Below are positions 1 through 11,400 of a DNA stretch of 64,000 nt, in pieces; the first letter of the stretch is position 1, and each line of letters begins with the position of its first letter. Location: assembly GCF_014529945.1 (NCBI RefSeq), contig NZ_JACVFB010000004.1, positions 682,001-746,000 of the forward strand, in the 5' to 3' direction. The stretch is from Chitinophaga varians. Its GTDB lineage: Bacteria > Bacteroidota > Bacteroidia > Chitinophagales > Chitinophagaceae. Below the pieces are notes generated by a model that did no database searches, was not told the origin of the DNA, and worked only from the letters and a program-made list of their open reading frames with translations. The position numbers and the translations under genes are program-made.

Positions 1-1
1 A

Positions 2-3000
2 CATGGGCGGGCCTCGTTAGGTTCCTGTAACCAAAGGGGCTATACTTTTTGGGATTTGGAAACATTGATGGCCATGACTCCTGGTATAAAATTGCCTTAT
101 GACTATTTCATGATGACAAGCAGATATCGGTTAAGAGCTCCTGTAACCGGTGTTTATACCGTTCATTGTGAGTTTAACGATCACTTTGCCCTCTCCGTGA
201 ATGGGAAAGAGATTAACGACTTCCAAAAGGATTGGAATGGGAGGGACGAAAACCATGATGAATATTATTCCATTAACCTGGAAAAAGGTAAGATGTATGA
301 TGTGGCTATGTGGTATATGAACACAGAAGCTGACGGATATCTGAGTGTAAAGTGGCAATGTGGTAATGTTACTGTCACAGATGATGATCTCTTCTTACCC
401 AATCCTCCGGATAACTTTGAGGTAGTACCGGGAAAGTTGAATAAGGAAAAGCGGATAAACAGTTTCCGTAAGCCGCACCATATCTCTGAGGTTAATGTGC
501 TCAATGCAGATGGTAAACGTTATGTATACGGATTACCGGTCTACAACCTCAAACAGGAAGAAGTTACCTTTTCTGCTGACTACAGTAAAGCGAATGCAGT
601 AGAAGGGGTGGTGAGCTATAATTCCACTAATACCCAATATCGTGATGACTCCACGACTAATGGCAATGGGAACGAACACTATTTTAACAGGGAAGAGATT
701 CCGGCTTATGCGCATTCCTTCCTCCTGACCGGTATTGTGTCACCGGATTATGTAGACATCTCCGGCGATGGTATCACGGATGATGATGCCGGTAATGCGG
801 TGAAGTTCAACTATACGAGAACTGCCGGTGTCAACAATCCTTATAAATGGCGTACACCTTACACCAAATTTGCTACCTATAATGAAGGGCTGAAAACTGA
901 CCGTCGCGATGATAAAGGCAGCTATGTATATGGTGAAAAGGAGCTGTGGTACCTGAACTCTGTTGAGTCCAAGAATATGATCGCGATATTCAAACTGGGA
1001 GACCGGGACGATTTATTACCGATTGACAGCGCCGGTAACAAAATTGTGGGCACTAAACAGGCCAAACGACTGGATGAAATCAATCTGTATGTGAAAGCAG
1101 AATACCTGAAAGACAGCGTTAATGCCAAACCGGTAAAGACAGTCCACTTCGAGTATTCGTACGAGTTATGCCCCGGGGCGAATGCTCCGGAAAGCAGTTC
1201 GGGTAAGCTGACGCTGAAAAAGCTTTGGTTCTCCTATAATGGTAACGAAAGCAAGACGAATAAAGCCCGTAACCAACAGAACGCCTACGTATTTCACTAT
1301 AATAGCAATAATCCGGGTTATAATAGTAAGTCATTTGACCGTTGGGGCAACTATAAGGATGCCAGGAATAACCCAGGCTATGCCGACAACAGTCCCATCA
1401 GTAACGTGGAGATGCCTTATGCGTTGCAGGACAGCACCATGGCAGCTAAAAATGCCGCAGCCTGGACGTTAGACTCCATCGTATTGCCTTCCGGTGGGCG
1501 TATGAAAGTCACTTATGAATCGGATGATTATGCTTATGTGCAGCATCGCCGTGCCAGCAAGATGACGCGGATTGCGGGTTTCGCAGGGGCCCGGCCTCAA
1601 TCAGTGGACGAGCTTACCGACAATTTATACGAATTGACAGGTGGCCGTCATGATAATCTCTATGTGGCATTTGATGCGGAGTTGCCGGTTACTTCCAATA
1701 AGGAGGTTTTTGACAACTATTTGTCGGAGCTGCATGATACGGTCTTCTTCCGCTTGAATGTGAAGATGCCTTCAGATACTTATGGATCAGGATATGAATA
1801 TGTGCCCTGTTACGCATTTCTCGACAGAAATGATTATGGATTCTTCAACAACGGTAAAACCATCTTCGTGAAATTACGCCCGCTTAAAGCCAATGGTGAA
1901 GAGGGCGGCAGTTACAGCCCGTTGGCCAAGGCTGCGGTGCAGTTCCTGCGACTGAACCTGCCTTCCAAGGCGTTCCCTGATTCTGAGATGGCGGACATGG
2001 ACCCGATAAAAGCTATCCAGACAATTGTGGAGCTGAGTACCAATCTGCCTTCCAAACTGAGGCGCTTTGATGAAACTGCCCGTAGGAGCGGCTGGGCTAT
2101 GAAAGTAGATCTGAAACGTTCACATGCCAGATTAAACGATCCGTTATATAAGAAGTATGGTGGTGGCCTGCGTGTGAAGCGTATTGAAATCTACGATCAC
2201 TGGAATGCCATGACAGGTCAGAAGGAATCAAAATATGGTACTGAATACAACTATACCACCACTGTTAAGGTGGATGGTGTGGAAAGACAAATCAGTAGCG
2301 GTGTAGCGACCTACGAGCCTATATTGGGAGGGGAAGAGAATTCCTGGCATACGCCAGTGATGTATAAAGACCAATTGGCTGCGCTGGCACCTACCTCTGT
2401 CAGCTATGTGGAAGCACCGCTGGGCGAGTCTTTTTTCCCTGCAGCATCAGTGGGTTATAGCAAAGTACGGACACAATCTATCTATTCAAAAAATGTGCGT
2501 TCTGCAAAGGGGTATGAAGAAACGTGCTTTTACACCAGCTATGATTTCCCGACGATTGTGGCCAACTCTGAAATTGAACGGCCTTATAGCAAAGCTATGT
2601 ATAAGCCACGGTTAGGTAGTATCATGAATATTGACTCCCGTTACTATCTCGCGCTTAGTCAGGGCTTTAAAATAGAGCTGAATGATATGCATGGAAAGAT
2701 ACGGTCACAGAAGTTTTACAGTGCAGGCAAGACGCCTCAGATGATTAAGTCTACCACATATTTCTATAAAGTAGATAATGAGTCTGCGCAGCAAAAACAT
2801 CTCAATAATGAAGTAATGGCCATCGATAAATCTGGCCAGATAGCATCGTCCTTTATTGGTAAAGATGTGGAGCTGATGACAGACATGCGCCGTCAGGTGT
2901 ATGAAAGCGTGGCCGGCAATATTGTGGTAGACCTGGATGCTATTTACATTGGCATTTTCCCGGTACCGATCCCGACTTCTTTCCCGATGCCACAGAGCGA

Positions 3001-3718
3001 GGAGAATATTTTCAGCTCTGTAGCTATTACCAAGGTGATCCATCGCCATGGTATCCTTGACAGAGTGGAGGCGATTGAAAATGGCAGCAAGGTAGTGACC
3101 CGTAACCTGCTGTATGACGCGGAAACCGGAGATGTGTTGCTGACCTCTGTTCAGAACGAGTTTGGAGACTCCACTTATCAGTTTAGCTATCCGGCTCACT
3201 GGGCTTATGACGGTATGAGCGGCGCCTATAAAAACATCAACACTACCCTGAAAAATGTGTATGTGAAAGGAGGACGGATTGTTTCAGGGCTTTCTGAAGC
3301 AGAAGTTAGCGACTACTTCGCTTCCGGTGATGAGGTCATTACCTACTCCCGCAACCGTGTAGCCGGAGACGAGTGCAGTCCCATTTTAGCGACTTTCCCC
3401 AGCTCCGGTAAAGTATGGGCACTGGATGCCAATGCCCTCAATGGCGGTACGCCGGATATATACTTCCTGACAGCAGAAGGTACACCCTTTACCGGTAATG
3501 ATGTAACGATGAAGATTATACGCTCCGGACGTAAAAACATCCAGGCACAGATTGGTACGGTAGTGATGATGAAAAACCCGCTGGTATGGAACAACGGTGC
3601 TTATCAGCTGGAGATTAACAAGGATAAACAGATCCTTAGCGCTTCCATGACAGAATATAAACAGAATTGGCATGTGGAGGATAAAAAGAGCTCCTATAAA
3701 GAGTGTGCCTACAAATAA
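2..3718 (+). CDS. Large secreted protein with PA14-like domain, 5' end cut by window edge
   Basis: The reading frame is open from the first bases of the window, so the true start lies upstream; the TTG at 56 and ATG at 68 are only internal candidates. Positions about 140-360 encode a PA14-like beta-sandwich, recognisable by the pattern GVYTVHCEFNDHFALSVNGKEI followed by a glycine, a Tyr-rich strand and a final W. Such domains usually bind glycans at the cell surface. The remaining roughly 1100 residues are rich in Tyr, Asn and Asp, including a DRWGNYKD motif near 1340, and resemble the large secreted partners encoded beside RHS proteins in Bacteroidota. The next gene starts 10 bases after the stop, so it probably belongs to the operon ending in the RHS gene. 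Exact function is unknown. Confidence 0.75.
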   Translation, partial: HGRASLGSCNQRGYTFWDLETLMAMTPGIKLPYDYFMMTSRYRLRAPVTGVYTVHCEFNDHFALSVNGKEINDFQKDWNGRDENHDEYYSINLEKGKMYDVAMWYMNTEADGYLSVKWQCGNVTVTDDDLFLPNPPDNFEVVPGKLNKEKRINSFRKPHHISEVNVLNADGKRYVYGLPVYNLKQEEVTFSADYSKANAVEGVVSYNSTNTQYRDDSTTNGNGNEHYFNREEIPAYAHSFLLTGIVSPDYVDISGDGITDDDAGNAVKFNYTRTAGVNNPYKWRTPYTKFATYNEGLKTDRRDDKGSYVYGEKELWYLNSVESKNMIAIFKLGDRDDLLPIDSAGNKIVGTKQAKRLDEINLYVKAEYLKDSVNAKPVKTVHFEYSYELCPGANAPESSSGKLTLKKLWFSYNGNESKTNKARNQQNAYVFHYNSNNPGYNSKSFDRWGNYKDARNNPGYADNSPISNVEMPYALQDSTMAAKNAAAWTLDSIVLPSGGRMKVTYESDDYAYVQHRRASKMTRIAGFAGARPQSVDELTDNLYELTGGRHDNLYVAFDAELPVTSNKEVFDNYLSELHDTVFFRLNVKMPSDTYGSGYEYVPCYAFLDRNDYGFFNNGKTIFVKLRPLKANGEEGGSYSPLAKAAVQFLRLNLPSKAFPDSEMADMDPIKAIQTIVELSTNLPSKLRRFDETARRSGWAMKVDLKRSHARLNDPLYKKYGGGLRVKRIEIYDHWNAMTGQKESKYGTEYNYTTTVKVDGVERQISSGVATYEPILGGEENSWHTPVMYKDQLAALAPTSVSYVEAPLGESFFPAASVGYSKVRTQSIYSKNVRSAKGYEETCFYTSYDFPTIVANSEIERPYSKAMYKPRLGSIMNIDSRYYLALSQGFKIELNDMHGKIRSQKFYSAGKTPQMIKSTTYFYKVDNESAQQKHLNNEVMAIDKSGQIASSFIGKDVELMTDMRRQVYESVAGNIVVDLDAIYIGIFPVPIPTSFPMPQSEENIFSSVAITKVIHRHGILDRVEAIENGSKVVTRNLLYDAETGDVLLTSVQNEFGDSTYQFSYPAHWAYDGMSGAYKNINTTLKNVYVKGGRIVSGLSEAEVSDYFASGDEVITYSRNRVAGDECSPILATFPSSGKVWALDANALNGGTPDIYFLTAEGTPFTGNDVTMKIIRSGRKNIQAQIGTVVMMKNPLVWNNGAYQLEINKDKQILSASMTEYKQNWHVEDKKSSYKECAYK

Positions 3719-3728
3719 TATAACGACT

Positions 3729-4199
3729 ATGAATACACGTATAATTATCATAATAATTGGACTGATGCTGATGTTGGGCCGCGGATACGCCCAAATACCA
3801 GCAGAAGGACAGAAGATGCAGGGCCGTTGGGAAATAGTGAAGGTGGAGGCAACATTGTTCAGTCAGGGAGATGAAAGGGTATTGGAGCGGAAGGTATTGA
3901 CCGCAAAGGGAGACATTAGTATGGCTGGAGGGATGATTCCTTTGTCGCTTGGGTTTAACGGAGATGTTTGTACGGTAGAGCGTAATGGCAGAATTGAAAG
4001 AGATAGCTGCAAATGGGAGCCTCCGTTTGTGTTGTTGCAGGACCCGGAATCTGTTCTTGTTCGTTATCATTCCTGGCAATATTCTTTTATAGACGCTGAT
4101 CATATTGAGGTGGGTTTACCAGCTGTCTTTTACATGGATCCTCAGCGTAAAGTACCGGTAAAACGACAATTTATCTGCACCTATGGTAAGAAAGGGTAA
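3729..4199 (+). CDS. Small secreted hypothetical protein (156 aa)
   Basis: I chose the ATG at 3729 rather than an upstream in-frame start because it begins a clean Sec signal peptide: MNTR, a run of isoleucines, a hydrophobic core and a cleavage-like GYAQ. The mature part contains a QGRWEIVKVE stretch reminiscent of lipocalin-like or META-type small beta-barrels in Bacteroidota, but this is only a resemblance. It lies 10 bases after the PA14 protein and 28 bases before the next secreted giant, so it is probably co-transcribed. No catalytic motif is visible and the function is unknown. Confidence 0.7.
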   Translation: MNTRIIIIIIGLMLMLGRGYAQIPAEGQKMQGRWEIVKVEATLFSQGDERVLERKVLTAKGDISMAGGMIPLSLGFNGDVCTVERNGRIERDSCKWEPPFVLLQDPESVLVRYHSWQYSFIDADHIEVGLPAVFYMDPQRKVPVKRQFICTYGKKG

Positions 4200-4227
4200 T
4201 GGTGTTTAGCTGTATCAAACGATTTAT

Positions 4228-7200
4228 ATGCAAATAATCAGATCATATATATTTCTGGTGTTTTCCGTTGTATGTTTCCTGGCGGGAAGCACAAGCGTAT
4301 GGGCGCAGACGCCATGCGATAACTGGAGTATTCAGACGCAGATTGACAGTGCGACCTGTAAAGCAAATGGCAAAATTGCTATTACATTGGCAGGGGCGGA
4401 TAAGGTCAATCTGGGAAGTTTATTGTATAGCCTCACTCCTATAAGTGGTGGTACTACTAAGGTGGTACAAAGTGCGACCGCTGTATTGGAGAATATAGAG
4501 CCCGGAACCTATGACCTGTTGGTAGAGGCTGTTTGTTACGGAACTCCTGTTTCAAAGAGTACTCAGGTACGAGTACCGGGAAAGTATGAGAATGTGAAGC
4601 TATTCCTAAAACCCAATAAGGCAACTTTTGGAAAATGTGCTGTAGGGGGAATTGAATGTCATATTACGAAAGGAAATGCTCCCTATACGATTAGCGTACT
4701 GGATGCTCCTGCCAGCTATACAGGAACCCGGACCTTTACTACAAACGACAGTGTATTTCAGATAGATAACCTGAATGAAGGCGCGTTTAAAGTAGCTGTT
4801 GAAGATGGCTGTAATACAAGGGAGTTGGATAGTACCAAGGTTGTGAAAGAAGCGCTGCCAATAAACGGAAATGTATCAATTGTAAAAGACCAGTATAACT
4901 GTAGGGTCTATGTTAAAGGTTTCTGTGACTTGTACGAAAGGACAGATGCACGATCCCATTATTCCTATGCTTATTCTTTTAATGGCGGACCAATAGGAAG
5001 TTACAAACCAATTGGCGTACTGAATGATACTGTTGATGTTCTGGTTGGGACCACATTAAAGGACATCAATAACAGAGATGTCAGAATCCATATTAAATCG
5101 GATTGTGGAGATACGCTTTCGATGGTAAGAACGGCGTATGGGGCTCAGTTAAGTAACGATTTTAAGTTGAAATGTAGCGGAAAGTTTGATGTTTATTATC
5201 GAATATCCGGAGCTAATGTTATCTGTTTTCCGGTATATGTGAAGCTGACTAATAATACAAAGAATCTGGTTTACTACGATACTGTCCTAACTGCTGCTAC
5301 AGGAACTGTTTCGCGTACAGTATCAGAGGTGGAGGAAGGAGAATATTCTGTAGCTGCAACGACGGCGGATGGTTTAGTTATAAACTCCGGGTTCTATGCC
5401 CGGAATGTTGGACCTCTTTACTCTATTATGTTGGATCCAACTACCAGTCAGGATGGTAATGATGGGAAAACTGGTTTTGTTATTGTCAGGAATGGTACCT
5501 GGATGCGCAACTCTACAGTTGAGCTCATTGGAGGCCCTCCTAACATCCGTTACTATTACAACTTAGGGAGTTTTGCTCCGTCAAGCCATTTCTATTTTGA
5601 ACAAACTACAGAAGCCTCGCCTCAATATTTTCCAACCGGAAGCTATTTGTTCAGAGTAACTGATTCCTGTGGTGTTTATGATCTTCCGATAGTTGTTACA
5701 GAACAGGATGTATATCGATATCATTGGGGGTATACAGTTCAACAGACTTGTAATGGTTTGAAGGTTACTCCCACAGGGGACTATACTTACAAAGGGAAAA
5801 CAGCGAGTGCTTTTTATAAGATTTTTTCAGGCCCTGATGGAGAGGGGACACTTGTTCGCAGTGGTGAGAGCCTTCTTCTTCGTTTACCGGGTAAATACAC
5901 TATTGGTACAGGTCCGTACGCCTATTTCCGTGACTTTAAGGTTAATGTAAAAACAATTCAGTATAACGCTCCGGACGAATTAAACATTGATCGCCGGAAT
6001 AGTCTTGGCTGGGTTTGTCCTGGTGCTGCTCCCAATACAGGTTCTATCAGGGTTCTTGCTGTTGGAGGCAAGAGTGGTTCCCGAATATATACCTACAAAT
6101 TGGCTGAACAGGGTAACGGTGCCAACGGTCCATATCTTGACAGCAACAGCACTGGCTCCTTTACTTCCAACGCACGATATTCCCTGATGAAAAATCTTAG
6201 TTATTCTATCAGAGTAATCGATGCCTGTGGAAACTCCATCGTTCAGGACATTCAGATACTTGATTTCGCCACTTACCAGATCATTACTACAGATAAACCT
6301 ATGTTTTGTGTTGGCGATACTGTTTACCTGCGGGCAATCAATTTGCCAACTACAGCAAAGAGTTATCATTGGGATTTCCCGAATGGCCAGAGCAAGGACG
6401 GAGTGCAAAATCCTATACTGTATAATATTGATTCCAGTTGGGCAGGCAAATATAAAGTCACCATTAGCTCTGACCTCTGCGGTCAGCCCATTAAAGGAGA
6501 AGTCGATATCAAAGTAGCGCCATATACCATCCGCTGCTATAGTGCCGTGACCGACACCAGTGTGAACCCATACATCCACGGTCTGCTCGGAAACTGGCGC
6601 CCTTCCAAAAACTATGTATACTATGGTGCCAGGGCGCAAGCTGATCCGGCTGTCAAAACGGATATCCGGAAAGATGGTGCCTATGCTGATTTTATGTCTT
6701 TCTGGGAAAAACAAACCAGCTCCTGGACTCCGCATCAGGATACTACCCGCTGGGTATGGAATGCAGAAAGTACTGTTTTCAGTAAGAAAGGACTTGAGTT
6801 GGAGAATAAAGATCCTTTGGGCCGCTATAATGCTGGCCTCTATGGTTACGACGGTGCGGTGCCGGTAGCAGTGGTGCAGAATAGCCGTTATCGTGAGTCC
6901 GGGTTCGATGGCTTTGAAGATTATGATTTCGTGGCGGGCAAATGCGATGATGGATTCTGTCCTGTGGGTCGTCATTTTGATTTCTCCCGTTATAAAAATA
7001 AACTGAGCGGTAAGCAAAGTCACACCGGAAGGTTTAGTCTGAAGGCTGCCAAGGGAGATAGTATTATGTTGTCAGCGCTGGTAACGGATAGCGACAGATT
7101 ATTGACAGCGCCGGATTTCCAGCAGGCAATTAAATGTAATACAAACGTATTGAAAGCAGTTCGCCTGAATCCGGGCGTGCTCGTACCTGAGTTCTCACCG

Positions 7201-7665
7201 GTAGCGGGTAAACGTTTTCTGTTCAGTGTATGGGTGAAAGAGGAACAGGACTGTAAATGTACATCTTATTCCAGCAGTGAAATCACTTTGCTGGTAGGCG
7301 GTCCGGTAAGAGTGACAGCCACCGCGAAGCCTAAAGGAGCGATCATCGATGGCTGGCAGCAATATGAAGGAGTGATCGACGTGCCGACAGGTTCTACTGC
7401 CTTTAACGTGGTGATTGTGCCTCAAAACAACGTAAACGTTTATTATGATGATCTCCGGGTACATCCTTACAATGCCAATATGAAATCTTTTGTGTATGAT
7501 CCTGTGAATCTGCGGCTGATGGCTGAACTGGATGAGAACAACTATGCCACCTTCTATGAATATGATGATGATGGTACCCTGACCCGGGTGAAGAAAGAAA
7601 CCGAACGTGGTGTTAAAACGATTAAAGAAACCAGGAGCGCACTCCTTAAAGAAACCGCGCAATGA
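4228..7665 (+). CDS. Large secreted Ig/PKD-like protein of the RHS cassette (1145 aa)
   Basis: A signal peptide ends near residue 27 (VWAQ). The body consists of repeated beta-sandwich-like segments, and residues about 690-770 read like a PKD domain (YHWDFPNGQ, then WAGKYKVTI). Residues about 910-1080 look like a carbohydrate-binding or choice-of-anchor beta-sandwich (HTGRFSLKA, then FSVWVKEEQ). The last 55 residues carry a distinctive tail (NNYATFYEYDDDGTL followed by VKKETERGV) that I know from proteins encoded upstream of Bacteroidota RHS genes, where it resembles one YD repeat. The stop overlaps the next start in ATGA. The role is probably structural or adhesive at the cell surface; this is inferred. 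Confidence 0.75.
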   Translation: MQIIRSYIFLVFSVVCFLAGSTSVWAQTPCDNWSIQTQIDSATCKANGKIAITLAGADKVNLGSLLYSLTPISGGTTKVVQSATAVLENIEPGTYDLLVEAVCYGTPVSKSTQVRVPGKYENVKLFLKPNKATFGKCAVGGIECHITKGNAPYTISVLDAPASYTGTRTFTTNDSVFQIDNLNEGAFKVAVEDGCNTRELDSTKVVKEALPINGNVSIVKDQYNCRVYVKGFCDLYERTDARSHYSYAYSFNGGPIGSYKPIGVLNDTVDVLVGTTLKDINNRDVRIHIKSDCGDTLSMVRTAYGAQLSNDFKLKCSGKFDVYYRISGANVICFPVYVKLTNNTKNLVYYDTVLTAATGTVSRTVSEVEEGEYSVAATTADGLVINSGFYARNVGPLYSIMLDPTTSQDGNDGKTGFVIVRNGTWMRNSTVELIGGPPNIRYYYNLGSFAPSSHFYFEQTTEASPQYFPTGSYLFRVTDSCGVYDLPIVVTEQDVYRYHWGYTVQQTCNGLKVTPTGDYTYKGKTASAFYKIFSGPDGEGTLVRSGESLLLRLPGKYTIGTGPYAYFRDFKVNVKTIQYNAPDELNIDRRNSLGWVCPGAAPNTGSIRVLAVGGKSGSRIYTYKLAEQGNGANGPYLDSNSTGSFTSNARYSLMKNLSYSIRVIDACGNSIVQDIQILDFATYQIITTDKPMFCVGDTVYLRAINLPTTAKSYHWDFPNGQSKDGVQNPILYNIDSSWAGKYKVTISSDLCGQPIKGEVDIKVAPYTIRCYSAVTDTSVNPYIHGLLGNWRPSKNYVYYGARAQADPAVKTDIRKDGAYADFMSFWEKQTSSWTPHQDTTRWVWNAESTVFSKKGLELENKDPLGRYNAGLYGYDGAVPVAVVQNSRYRESGFDGFEDYDFVAGKCDDGFCPVGRHFDFSRYKNKLSGKQSHTGRFSLKAAKGDSIMLSALVTDSDRLLTAPDFQQAIKCNTNVLKAVRLNPGVLVPEFSPVAGKRFLFSVWVKEEQDCKCTSYSSSEITLLVGGPVRVTATAKPKGAIIDGWQQYEGVIDVPTGSTAFNVVIVPQNNVNVYYDDLRVHPYNANMKSFVYDPVNLRLMAELDENNYATFYEYDDDGTLTRVKKETERGVKTIKETRSALLKETAQ

Positions 7666-8423
7666 TAATAAGATCCCTGAATACCCTGTACCTGCTGGTG
7701 ATGTTTAGCGTTTGTACGACCCAGTTACATGCACAGCAGCAAACGCAGGAACAGCGCGATACTACCGGTCTCGCTGCTGAGATGGCGGTGATGTATAAGA
7801 TGTATGCTGATAAACAATATGCGCTGGATATCCGCTATGCTTTTGCCGCTTCGTCGGAACCAAAACGTTTGCTCGATTCGGTGATCGGGCGACTGGAGGT
7901 GGTAGATAAAAGCTTCCGCTACGAATTAGGTAATACCTTAAGCATGGCTAATGGCCGGTACAATGTTGTTCTGCAATCTGCCATGAAAAAAATGTATGTG
8001 TCAAGACCGGTAGCCGGTGATCAGCCTATGAAAATGATACAGGCGGGATTTCCGCAGGTGGCTGTGAAAAGCTGGTCTGCGCGTCAGAAGGGTAATCAAC
8101 GAGTATTCCATGCGGACTTTATCACTGGTTTCCCCTTTGTCTCTGTGGATGTGGAAAAGGATATGGCTACCGGTTACCTGACTGCGCTGCGTTATCTCAT
8201 TCCCGCTGATCAGCTGAAACGTTTCGGTATTGATACAGGAGAGACAAAGGAAGATTTTGGTGATTACGCGATTGTGTATGTAACCTATGTACAGGATAAA
8301 AAATATAAACCCGATATGACTGTTTTTGATGAGCAGGGTTATTTCCATAAAACGGAGACAACTTTGGCGCCGGCACCGGCCTTTAGCGGATATCAGGTAT
8401 TTAAAGCATCCCCAGACCTATAG
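7662..8423 (+). CDS. Secreted hypothetical protein of the RHS cassette (253 aa)
   Basis: The ATG overlaps the preceding TGA by four bases, which implies translational coupling. A Sec signal peptide ends at about residue 25 (LHAQ). The mature protein is mixed alpha/beta without Cys clusters or recognisable catalytic residues. It ends only 6 bases before the RHS start, so it is always made with the RHS protein. I do not recognise the family. A chaperone, anchor or adaptor for the neighbouring giants is possible but unproven. Confidence 0.7.
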   Translation: MIIRSLNTLYLLVMFSVCTTQLHAQQQTQEQRDTTGLAAEMAVMYKMYADKQYALDIRYAFAASSEPKRLLDSVIGRLEVVDKSFRYELGNTLSMANGRYNVVLQSAMKKMYVSRPVAGDQPMKMIQAGFPQVAVKSWSARQKGNQRVFHADFITGFPFVSVDVEKDMATGYLTALRYLIPADQLKRFGIDTGETKEDFGDYAIVYVTYVQDKKYKPDMTVFDEQGYFHKTETTLAPAPAFSGYQVFKASPDL

Positions 8424-8429
8424 AAATAT

Positions 8430-11400
8430 ATGAAACCTATTTTGCTGAAAGTAGCTGCCCGTTTAAGCTGGTTGTTACTGTTACTGCTGATGATGAACAA
8501 GGGCCAGGCGCAGACTGGTACCGGTATTGTATTGAAAAAATCGCTGGACGGGGCCAGGGGCCAGCTGGTAAAGGATTCTGTGGTGGCCATACAGGACAGC
8601 ATTTATTTTGATGCCGGCCTAATGCCGAAACTCGATACCCCTTATTCGGTGCGGAACATTGTTACTTTCCGGATCAATGAATATAGTAACCTGTATATCG
8701 GGGTACCTTTCACGGCTACGCTGAAGGCACGTATTTTTTATACTGATGCAGGTGGCGCGGAAAGTTATACTGATCAGGATTTTGTGATCAACTATGATAC
8801 GGCGGGTACCTACACCATGCGCCGGAGCTTTGTATTCAATAATGCGCACAAGGTGAGGGTACAGGTGCTGGGCATCGCGCATAATGCGGGTAAAGATATC
8901 TCCGGTGTGCTGATGCTGGACAACGAGATGGAGGTACATCCTAAATACAAGCTGGAATGCGCGCTGGATGCTGTTAAGCAGATAGCTATGACGGCACCTG
9001 ATGTTCCTGAACCAGATGAGCTTACTGTATCGTGGCCAGCGGTGCAGGGGGCAGATGTATATGACCTGGAGTGGGCCTACGTAGATTCGAGTGCGTTAGA
9101 ATCCGGTCGCTATGGTATCCCGGCTACGGCTGCAAGAGTGTTTGCAAACAATACCACTCGTGTAACGGTACCGGGCAACAGCTACACTATCCCGTTGATG
9201 TATGATAAAATAGGCGTACTGTATTTCAGGGTGAGAGCAGTGCAGGAAAAAGGCAATGACATTCGGCTGGAAACAGCATGGAGCAGCAACTACAGCAATG
9301 GTTTCGGTAAATTTAATTTCGGTGGTCATCAACCTAATATAAACTGGCAGTCTTCCGTTTCTTATGCTGAAGATGGCAAACGTAAGGTATTGGTGCAATA
9401 CTTTGATGGTAGCCTTCGCAGCAGACAGACGGTTACCAAAGAGAATACGACGAATACTATTACTGCCGGTGAATCTTTTTATGATTACCAGGGTCGACCG
9501 GTGATACAGGTGCTGCCGGCGCCTACGCTCGATAAGGTGATCAAATATACCCGTAACCTGAACTCCGCATTAAACCGGCAGGAGTATGACAAAGACCGGT
9601 ATGATTATCTGGCAAGAGAAGAAGACTTTCTGACTGCCGCTGCCCAACCGATGGACACGTCCGGCGGCGCCAACTGGTATTATTCTCCTGCGAATAAAAA
9701 TAATCACCCGTTAAATAAATATATCCCTGACGCGGAAGGTTTTGCTTTTACAGAAACCTCTTATACGCAGGATAATACCGGTCGCATTAGCCGGCAGGGT
9801 GGTTTAGGGCCTACGTTTAAACTAGGTAGCGGCCATGAGACACAGTACTCCTATAACACACCTACCCAGGAAGAGCTGGATGCGATGTTTGGAACTGAAG
9901 TGGGTATTAACACGCATTACTTCAAAAATGCAGTGACGGATGCCAATGGTCAGGTTTCGGTGAGCTATACGGACATGCACGGAAGAACAGTGGCTACTTT
10001 ATTAGCCGGTCGTGCAGATAATCTTAATTTACAGGATCTGCCTAACAAAGTAGCGGAGACAGTTACCGACAGCTTATCCGGCGGGGGAAAAAATACTATC
10101 AGCGAGATGGGGTTGGAGAGCCAGTATGCGCTGTTGGTACCCCAGGCCGGTGACTATACATTTAAATATCTGTTGACACCGCCGGTGTTAAAGAAAAAAG
10201 ATTGTAATGGTCAGGAGCACTGTTACATTGGTTCCTACGATCTAAAGATCACCATCACCGATGATGCCTTTAACCAACGCTTAGGCGGACAACCTTATGT
10301 GATCACGTTAAAGAACTATAACGCTAATCAACTTTCTGGTGATTGTCAGACACCGGCGCCTATCACGAGCACGTTTACCAAGCTGTTACCCAAAGGGTCT
10401 TACATCGTGTCTAAACAACTGGTGGTGAGTAAACAGGTGATGGATTTCTACCGTGACAGTATCTTTCTGCCAGGTAGTGAGTGCATCACGATGGATTCGC
10501 TGATCCGTAAGAAAAAACTGGAATACCAGCAGCTGGCCTGTGGGCCTGACTGCGGCACCTGTGACAGTGCGAAGATAGAGCAGGACGATATCCGTAGGGC
10601 AATGTTGCAGGACGTGTCTCCGCCATCCGGTCAGTACGCGCGGGTATCCGAGGCAGGGAATGAACGTTCCATCTTCTATGGGACCGGACGTTATAATTAT
10701 TCAACGCTTAAATACTACAACGCAGTTGGCGTTTTGGATTCTGTTACTGATCCGCTTACCGGTAAGCGTGTGCCACCACAGGCATTGACACCGCAGCAGT
10801 TTGCCGATGCTTTCCAGCCTTCCTGGGCCAATTCACTACTTCTTTTTCATCCTGAGAACTGTAAGCTGGAGGCGATGGAGCGTATAAAAGGGGCGCAGCA
10901 GTGGATAAAAGATTTTGAGAAAACAGAGACATATGCCGAAGCGAAACAGAAAGGTTATCTGAACCCACTGGGTAATACATCGCGGTTCCCATCCGGTACG
11001 AATGATCCGTTACCGTATGGAGTCTCGGGTACTTTACAAAACCAGCTGAACAATTTTCAGCAGGGTTACTCTATGTGGAGTGTCGCCACGCAGATGGTGA
11101 TGTGCCAGGATATGTCACAGGCCTGCGCTGATAAATACAAAAATATCAATAACGCCTTTGATGAAAGTGTGATGTGTGCCGGAGATCTTGATATGGCGTG
11201 GCGCAGTTTTCGTAATCTGTATATGAACTACCGTCGTCAGGCTTTACTGGTATGGCTTGACGAGCAATGTAATATTACTGCCGGAACAATCATTAGTTGG
11301 GGTAAGGCTCCTCGTTTCAACAGTAGGAATGATGCCGCCGGTCAGGTAAATATTCCGACTGGTATCCGGCCGCAGGACGAAACCCGCGCTAAAATGGATG

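Noticed and set aside
5980..7023. Long minus-strand open frame inside the Ig/PKD-like protein
   Set aside because: It is antisense to a well-supported secreted protein and has no recognisable domain.
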